DNA of 64,000 nt from Nemania diffusa (lineage: Eukaryota > Ascomycota > Sordariomycetes > Xylariales > Xylariaceae): NCBI GenBank assembly GCA_038501195.1, contig JBBPUQ010000010.1, forward strand, positions 3,718,001 to 3,782,000, written 5' to 3'. Below are positions 56,614 through 64,000 of the stretch, piece by piece (the stretch's first letter is position 1; each line of letters opens with the position of its first letter). The notes under the pieces were generated by a model that worked only from the letters and a program-made list of their open reading frames with translations, did no database searches and was not told the DNA's origin. Both the position numbers and the translations under genes were made by a program.

Positions 56614-59600
56614 TTACCGTTGGAAACTTGGCTCCCCGTACTCCTGCTGCTGTTGTTGCAAAGGTTGAATGCATGCCTGGCCAACTCTAGATTCGTGGTG
56701 CTTCCTCAACGTCTCTGCACGAGAAAACATCCTTCCACAGCCCCAGGTATTCCCATTCTGCAGGACGCCACGACAGACGTGCTCTTTGTCTTCTGTATGT
56801 GTTTTTAGGTGACGTATATGGTCACTGGAACGGACGAACTCTTTGCCGCACAGGTCACATACGTGTAAGCGTTCGATTTCATGGGTTCGGAGATGTGACT
56901 GCCAATTGTATCGCTTCAAGTAGACCATGTCACAGTACTGGCACTTGAACTCTGTCTGCCGTGGCCGTTTCCGCCTTGGCTGCAGTTCATGTTCGGTCTC
57001 TGGCTCTGACTCGAACTCTAGCTCGGGCCGTTGTATCACAACCGGCTCCGGATCTGTGATGTTCTGATTTTCATCCGCTACTGGTTGGGTGTTCAAAATG
57101 CTTCTCTGAACATTTTGATCGGTCGGGAACTCTTCATCACGAGTTGTAGCTGTGAAATGGGTCTCTCGCACATGCTTCTCATATTCGGCTGCGGAAGCAA
57201 ACCCAAACGCATATCCCGTACACTCTTCTTCTGGACATCGGAATGGTCGCTCGTGCTTGCTAATGTGCTTGTCTCGATCAGCAGCCGTATAGAAGCCAGT
57301 AGCGAAAAACTGGCAGCTGAACCTGGGACATTTGAAACGTTTATCCCCATATCCCTCAATGAGCTTTTCCTGGGCGTCCGTATCCAGCGCACTGGATGCT
57401 GACATGCCTTCTAGGATATTTCGAACGCTGCTAACGATATCGGCAAGATCTAAAGCGATTTCATCTCCCTTCATCTTCCCAACGAATATTAATTGTTTTC
57501 TTGTTGAGGCTAGTGCTTGCTCGAGCCGATCGAATTTGGGAATTGTTTTGAAGAACGTCAGTTTTCGCTTGGATCGCAGAGTTAGCGGTAGTATAATCTT
57601 TGGAGAAGTCCAATGGTGGTTAATGAAGATCTCTAGCGATTCCGCCAACTGCTCCATCAATTCCCTGTCTTCGTCCGTTTTAATGGTCAATCCCGCCTCT
57701 AAATGTCGCAACCAGTAAATTACAGCATAGTCCATGAACCTATATTCTCCGTTTAGAACCCTCCCCTCGTTAGGCGAATGGTCTTGGTTCGACATCCGGT
57801 TCACCGTAGGCGGGCGTATAAATGCAGGAAGATTCAAATAATCGATACATAGGAGCGCGAGGTTGAGCTCTTCGGCTGATAAATTGACATAATTCTTGTC
57901 CACCAAGAAGCTTAACAACTCTGAATTAGTGGACTTCTCTCATAACTTATCAGACTAGAATCTTAAGACTCACAACTTGGCAGTCAGATGAACGAATTCA
58001 AGTGTGCCGTCTGGTTGAATCTGTACTAATGATGCGCAGAGTTCTTTAGGCGATTTAATAAAGCTCCGATGTTCAGCTGTGATGCAATGCCCGTCTAAGT
58101 TGATAGAATGCATTCCTTGTACCTCGTGCCACTTCAGCGGTCTCTTTGCACATACAAGCCAGCCTAATAGCCTTAGTATATCATCCATGGCGGCCGGGGG
58201 AACTTCTTGAGCCTTTCTAGCCATAATTCGGCTATACCTATTATAGCTTTAGTAAACGAATCCTGTTGTGCACTTCGGACTTACGCATCGTTTATCTCAT
58301 TTGGGAGGCCCCCTAGTTCGAGCTCTTCCTCTAATCTTGTAATGGAAGTATGGCCGGACAGGTTGATCCATATGATTTTCGCAAGTAGGAAAAGTCCTTG
58401 AATTGGTGTTAGGAGAATATACGAACTAAATTAATTGTGAAAAGAGTAGGAGACATGCCATTTGCTACCTCCGCTACATCCTTAGCAATCTTATTCGCCT
58501 TCTCTTCAGTAATAAGCGAAGGATAACTCTCTTTGAGCTTATTAGCTTCTATTCGGCTATATTCTTCGATGTCTTGTGTGTTGTCTTCGGCTCTAATTTT
58601 GATGTTGGCAAGGTCAGCAAAATCTTTCCGAGCAGGGCCGTCATCTTGGCTAACGAAGAGGCACCGTAACCTGTCCGGCTCATTGGTGGGAAGCTCATCA
58701 ACTAGTTTCCTAAACCATTGTGTAATGTACTTCCGCTGGTCTCGTGGACATTCGTCCAACCCATCGAGTATGATATATGCGCTTTTACAATTGGTAAAAG
58801 CAAGGTGCAAGAGCTCTTCTACCAACGCTGGCGAGCTGAGCACCGCCTCACCACTGCGACAAGACTTCTGGTAGAAACTAGGTAATAATCCACTGTCCTG
58901 CTTGAGGAACTGCACAAGTAGACTCCGGCCAAGTGCTACAAAGTTATCCCGTTCCGAGTTACCGCACTTGCAGTAGAAGAATAGCACCGTTGGCGCAGGA
59001 CTCAGCTTTCGGGCTTCCTCCACAACGAGGGAGGCGAGAAAAGTTTTCCCTATTCCAATGTTAGATTCAAGTGTAGATACGGATCTCAAGGTCTTGAACA
59101 TCTGATTACCTGCGCCAGGGATGCCGTTGAGCCAGAGTAATGGGGGAATTGCAGCAAACTGCGGGTCAAACCATTCTTTGAAGTGCGTGGTTCCCAGGAG
59201 CCACCGTCCAGTCGCGGGATATTCTGCTCGAGCCTTAGCGTAGTTGTTTTGGTCGGCCTCGACATTAGTTTCTCCGAGCCAATTGTGCACATCGCGTATT
59301 CGTCGCAAATCGCGCTCATCAAGTTGAGCATCCTGTATTTGCCGGGATTCTAGATTTTCCTCCCAGACTTCTTCGATCTGAGAAGAGGTAGCTTGATGTT
59401 CAATCAAACTCCGATGTCGAGTGATGCTGTGTATGATGTTAGAGAAGCGAGACTTGCAGGTATCCCATGTTTCGCTGAACACTCTCTGCCACTCTATAGG
59501 ATAGTCGTTAGATATAGTAGAGTAGGGGAGCAGGCGACTAACGGGGTCTCTGAAAGTAGCGCAAAATAATACTGTGGAACTTGAGGATGTCCTCATATAA

Positions 59601-60127
59601 ATTTGGTAGGACTAGAACCATATGTGGTCTGGTGTAAAAAAGATCTTGATACTGCAATAGAAGAGGAAAGCTCTCTCCCAAGAGTTCATACATATTGAGA
59701 AGTTCGCAGAAGGCATCGTCAACTATGCTCGTCGCCTACTCACAACTATCAGTTTCTGAGGATGTCTAGGGGCACTAGGGCGCCATACCTGTAGTAAGAA
59801 CTTTACAGGTCCCTATAGCGAGATGAGCTTTGTGTTGCAGCGTAATATGAGGAGGGAATGGCTCACCCATACGAAGGAAGCGATATCGTCGTTGGGATAG
59901 AATCTCTCAACCAGTTTTCCATATTGTTCAATTGCCTCTAAAAATGGCTGCAGACGGGTCAAGTCTTGTATTCGACGTTGCGCATGCTGTTGAGCCTGCA
60001 GTTTTATAATACTTGCCTTCAGCTCCTTCAGTGTTGTTCTTCTGAAGTCTTCGATCTCTCGTCTCCCTAGCCTCTCTTTAAATTCCTCGAGGGCCTTATC
60101 AAACAATGGATTAATACGGCTGGCCAT
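56614..60127 (-). CDS. Fungal NACHT-type NLR (STAND) protein with C-terminal C2H2 zinc fingers (eight exons)
   Basis: Minus-strand exons: 59867-60127, 59789-59812, 59543-59735, 59110-59493, 58459-59049, 58285-58396, 57974-58237, 56614-57910; the product is 1,041 residues with all phases consistent. The N-terminal domain (about 1-160: FLEAIEQYGKLVERFYPNDD, FVWGPVKFLLQ, YEDILKFH) is the helical domain found in front of many fungal NACHT proteins (DUF7708-like). NACHT follows: Walker A GIPGAGKT at 283-290 (its G codon is split by an intron), Walker B IILDGLDE at 380-387, and the GLFLLAKIIW helix. A winged-helix-like region spans about 500-800. Five C2H2-type fingers end it, at about 804-829, 835-861, 933-953, 961-981 and 989-1018, with a basic PRRKRPR before the third. 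No WD, ankyrin or TPR repeats. Fungal NLRs act in non-self recognition and regulated cell death; a nuclear or DNA-linked role is inferred from the fingers. Confidence 0.85.
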
Positions 60128-61078
60128 TCATTGATATTCCGTGTTTCTATCTTCATCTACCGTATTTATTTGATTTATAGGTATGAAAGGCATATAACCT
60201 AGCCAGTATTGAGAAGTAGAAAAACAAGTCAAGATTGATGTCCTATTTTCTAATTGCTGATTATAACTCGATAATTCTTGCATGCTGACAGGCCCCTCCA
60301 GATACCCCTCAACTACAGAATATGAAGTAGGCGGAAATTGCCGCACTGTTTGGCTAGTACTGTGGCAGGGGTATACCGTAATCGAGGAGGTAGACTATCT
60401 ACTGCGTAATTAAGTACCGTTTCGGCTCCGTGACTTGCAAGTGGAGTAACAGTATATTAATACTAGCCTAATTTAGTTAGTATTATGTAGTATGGCCCTT
60501 ACTAAACTAACTTGTAACCCTGCTTTAGGTAGCCACAACCAAGCCCTTGCTGACAATACCTACGTATCTTGTCGGGATTCGATTGTTGGTTCCCATCTCA
60601 TTTAGTTCTTCTAATGTGATTATAGCCGTTCCTACGAGAAACTCATTGCCTAAGTTTTACCTGAAATTCAATATAGTAACACATCCACCACTCAGTTATA
60701 TAGAGCGTCTGAGGACGAGAATGCGACCACCAGCAGTCACCTGCAGCACTTGCGCGTAAGGCGTACACCGACACATTATGGTAGGGTAGCAACTAGGCTC
60801 CCTCATTAGCACCGTCTAGCTGCAGATCTTCTTACTGCGTACATGGAGTAGAATTAGGGGAGGATAGAGAAGCTGTCCCACTATTGGGCCATACTCAAGG
60901 CTTTTTCGGAAAGATTGATTGTGCCTTAAAGCACCTCATTACCAATATACGCTTACTCCAGTACCCAAAACAGTTTTCTAAGCAGCGTGTAGCATATACT
61001 CGAGTGAAATACCGTAGTCCCTATCCCGACGAGTTTAGCAAATTGTGCAGCGCTCAACTTCTATCGACTCTTGCCGAA
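60128..61078. other. Divergent region between NLR and SNF2-type relic
   Basis: On the minus strand, a 72-codon frame (60346-60128) ends in TGA directly before, and in frame with, the NLR start ATG. Otherwise no gene is supported. The open frame runs upstream of 61079 without an ATG that makes sense. Confidence 0.4.
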
Positions 61079-62060
61079 ATGGATTTTTTGGCTAGTGGTA
61101 TAAATAGGTCCGGCTTGCCTTCACTGAAGCGAGCATATCCATTCGAGGGTGAGGAACAGAGATATACACACATTCGAACGACAAGCGAAAGTCACGATTT
61201 GAAGACGAATAAGACCGTATGCTTTGGCAGTGTACGAATGCCTCCTCCTCGCCGGCCTCAATATATCTAACTGTGATCTAGATAATCGATGTTGAAGTGC
61301 AACTATACAACATGGATAGATCTGACAGACTCAGCGGAATGAACACCTGCCCCAATAGCCCAGCGCAATCATTTGATATTATACAAGAAGGTGAACATTT
61401 CCATTTGAAGTGCGACAAGACCAGATTTGGGAGATTAAACAAGGGGCTCAGTAAACAGCTCCTTAAACTCGTCTCTAAACCAAAGGCTTGCCTCCAAGCA
61501 TACGTATCAACCGAAGACTGGAATCGCCATGGCTCCAAATATCTTCTCGCAGAAATCAATATCTATGGTGCGCGAGCCGACGCTAAAGAGGTTGGAGCCG
61601 TATTGTCAAAGTCTCGAGTCTTTCTCCAAATGCCCCGCTATGGGGTAGATGGTACCGAGTATTATAATCCACACATTCTAAGAATAGAAGGATTTAGTTC
61701 AGAAATGGTTTTGGGTGAGGCAACTCAACTATCTGCAGAGGGTTCATCTAAGGCTCTAGAAAGGGCCGAAGAAGGAGAAGCGCACTTTAACGATACTGCA
61801 GTGATTGACCCAATTCTCGTCTCGTTATCAAATCACGATGTTTTGCAGGAAGTCGCTGTAGTTCCAGAAGTAAGGAGCATACGTCTACCGTAAGAGAGGC
61901 GCAAACTATCACTGAATACACTAACACTAATATTTTGCCGTTTGGTATAGTCATCAAAGGGAGGCGGTTGATTTCATATTCTAGAGACAGATGGGACACA
62001 GATCATCTGATCTGAATTTATGGAAATATAACGATGCGGACGCGCAGAGACAGTCGTAAG
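61079..62060 (+). pseudogene. Truncated SNF2-type helicase gene (N-terminal part only)
   Basis: Exons 61079-61229, 61298-61889 and 61951 onward join in frame across GT-AG introns with CTAAC-like branch sites. The product starts MDFLASGINRSGLPSLKRAY, passes KTVCFGM, SFDIIQEGEHFHLKC, NEGLSK-type GLSKQLLKLVSKPKACLQAY, EINIYGARADAKEVG, LSKSRVFLQMPRYGVDGTEY and reaches HQREAVDFIF, where a TAG at 61982-61984 stops it after 258 residues. The same frame continues with the recognisable SSDLNLWKYNDADAQR and an intron-like GTAAGG...GTCTAG (about 62056-62112). These are N-terminal segments of a fungal SNF2/Rad5-like helicase family; the ATPase motifs are absent, and AT-rich repeat DNA follows. The stop could come from C-to-T change spreading from the neighbouring repeat. 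Confidence 0.68.
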
Positions 62061-62112
62061 GATATGTCGGTGTTATCGTCTCACAAAATCTTTGCTAATA
62101 TCGCTGTCTAGC

Positions 62113-62699
62113 AGTTATTAGCACATAAAATAACCCCGCCGCGCCTTTGACGGGCCATTTATTGGATTTGAGCGTTTTTATACAAACCTGCGGCATATAT
62201 TACGAAGGATTCCATTAATTATATAAGCGATGTAGCTTGCAAAAACTTGTTTATAAGTTTAGATATTAAGTACTAAAAGATCTACCTACAGAGCACCTTT
62301 TTTGCTTATGCTTAAAAGGTTTTAAAAATTATAACTAAGTTAAAGATTAAAATTAAGTTTAAGCTAATAAAAACAAAGTAAAAATGTTAACTTTAAAGTT
62401 AAATATTAGCTATAATAAATAAATAAAAGAAAATTTAAATATAATTAATATATATAATATTTTTAATTTTTTGTTATATTATTGTTATAATAGTTTATAT
62501 AAAACTTTAAATATTTTTTTACTTTTATATAAACATTTTTATTAATTTTATTAAGTTTATATAATATTTATATTAAATAAATAAAAAATTAAATTTATTA
62601 ATTAATAAATTATTATTATTAATTATTAAAGTTGTTTTTTATAATAATATTATTTAATTAAATTATATATAAATTATAAAAGTTTTAAAATATATTAAT
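62113..62699. other. AT-rich transition into the right-hand degraded element
   Basis: GC content falls abruptly after about 62200, and no coding signal remains. Probably decayed repeat DNA continuing from the LTR at 62700. Confidence 0.6.
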
Positions 62700-62950
62700 T
62701 GTTGATTTAGCTTTATACGATCAATTGTATATAGCAGAACTAAAACAGAATATAATATTATAATTATACAATATTATTGTTGTTTTTATATTTAAGAAAA
62801 AATTTTTATATATATAACATATATATATAAGTTATATAAGTTTGCTAGTAATTTACTAACGTTGCATATAACGAAGTATAGCTGACTACTTAGTAAACAA
62901 GTAGCAAATTGTACAAAAAAAATTTAAATATATATTAACTGCAACTAATA
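62700..62950 (-). repeat. 3' LTR of second degraded Copia copy
   Basis: 251 bp, same length and ends (...TCAACA on the minus strand) as the two LTRs at 13.6 and 19.4 kb. Confidence 0.87.
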
Positions 62951-64000
62951 CTGCTATTTTAACAGTTGCAAAATTTTTTTTTAGTTACAGTTTTTTTTGT
63001 ATATATACATTTTTTAATTTTTTTTTATATACACTTTTATTTATATATATAACTTATTAATTAAAACTAGTATTTTTAATGCTTAATTTAGTACTTTTTT
63101 TGTTAATATATTAGTTAAATTATTTTTTTTATTAATTTAATATATTTTAAAAATTTCTTTTTTTTTATATAATTTTTGCAGCAATATAATATTAATTATA
63201 AATTGCTTTTTTTATATTATATTAAACTTAATTAAACAGTTATATAGCAATTTTAAATTAAAACATAAAATTGCTAAAACTTGCAGTATATTTAACGTTT
63301 TTAAAATTTTTCAAAAAATTGTACAAAAAGTAATTATATTATTAAATCTATTAATTATTTTATACAGTTTATTAGCTAGTACATTTTTAATTATTTTTTT
63401 ATACTTGTTTAAATTTTAGTAAATAATGTTGCTAAAAATTTCAAATTTTAAGTCAGTATTATTTTTTATACAAGTTTTTATAGCTAATATAATTAAAAAT
63501 CCAATTTATAACGTTATATTTATATTATTTGCAAATAAATTATTTATAAAAATAAAAAGCTTTATATAATATAAATTAAAAAATATAAACGTTAATTTAT
63601 AGTTGTAATTATTAATTTGCTATTTGATTTATTTATTTAAAATAGTTATATCAGCTTTTTAAAAGTCGACAATTTAAGCAGCAGTAAATAAATCGTACAA
63701 AGCTTTTAGCTAGTAAATACTGCTTATATATATATTTTAAATGTATTAAAAAATATACTGTTATATAAAGTTTTTTGTACAAAAGTTAATTTTAGCTAGT
63801 TATATAGTTTGATTTTTTTAAATCAATATAATATATTTATTTATAAATATAACTTAAGTACTGTTAAACTTAATCAAATTATTTTTATTTAAAATTTGCT
63901 TAAATTTAGTTTTAAATTTTATTGTATAAAGTTTAGCTTTTTTTTTAACTAAAAACTTTAAAGTTACAAAACTAAAAATATTATTTATTTATAATTTAAT
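62700..64000 (-). mobile_element. RIP-degraded Copia element, second copy (3' end, runs off window)
   Basis: The reverse complement of 62700-62950 aligns over all 251 bp with both LTRs of the element at 13576-19621. Internal sequence beyond 62951 matches that element's 3' interior, including the RNase H end (NLTNILTKKVLN followed by a stop, on the minus strand near 63078-63119). The element therefore points left, and its 5' part lies beyond the window. Stops and AT enrichment throughout show it is dead. Confidence 0.85.

Noticed and set aside
57913..57975. NLR zinc-finger part as a separate gene starting near 57918
   Set aside because: That start would be TTG, while a GTGAGT donor at 57973 and an acceptor at 57911 join the NACHT exon to it in phase (HLTAK-FFLVDK).

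Overview
The window is nuclear DNA of a filamentous ascomycete (Pezizomycotina, perhaps Sordariomycetes; the class is an inference). Three things point there: short introns of 47-195 bp with CTAAC/CTAAT-like branch points, recognisably fungal genes (Sec72, SYLF/Ysc84, GPI-anchored Ser/Thr-rich wall proteins, a NACHT-type NLR, an MRJP-like secreted protein), and AT-rich blocks in which retroelements have decayed by C-to-T changes, as expected from repeat-induced point mutation (RIP). Most genes were resolved by joining reading frames across splice sites, so exon coordinates are given in the entries.

Layout. 1-9.5 kb: the 3' end of a GPI-anchored protein gene, then three tandem paralogous small Cys-rich proteins (2734-3192, 4132-4590, 6076-6773) in gene-poor DNA. 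9.5-22 kb: a very AT-rich island holding a RIP-degraded Copia element with two 251-bp LTRs (13576-19621, + strand). 22-43 kb: housekeeping-like genes: a small conserved protein, Sec72, a SYLF-domain protein, a Gfo/Idh/MocA oxidoreductase, a probable mitochondrial NAD(H) kinase, a 107-aa protein, a GPI-anchored Cys-rich protein and a seven-exon MRJP-like secreted protein. 43.7-45.9 kb: a decayed APH-family phosphotransferase pseudogene and a 1.25-kb foldback element whose interior is a minisatellite arranged as an inverted repeat. 46.4-47.1 kb: an acyl-protein-thioesterase-like hydrolase. 48.0-55.9 kb: a methionine aminopeptidase 1 gene split inside a coding exon by an intact 6,540-bp Copia element with identical 153-bp LTRs and a 5-bp target duplication. 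56.6-60.1 kb: a complete eight-exon NLR ending in C2H2 zinc fingers. 61.1-62.1 kb: a truncated SNF2-type helicase pseudogene. 62.7-64 kb: a second RIP-degraded copy of the 251-bp-LTR Copia family, on the - strand.

How parts relate. The window records two transposon eras: an old, heavily mutated Copia family (two copies) and a recent, unmutated insertion of a different Copia family that broke a MetAP1 gene. The recent element's 2,039-residue polyprotein carries five consecutive fungal Zn2Cys6-like cysteine clusters between integrase and reverse transcriptase. This is the most unusual system I found. A DNA-binding or integration-targeting role is inference. The tandem Cys-rich family is the second most interesting locus. 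No tRNA, rRNA, CRISPR array or telomere repeat was recognised.
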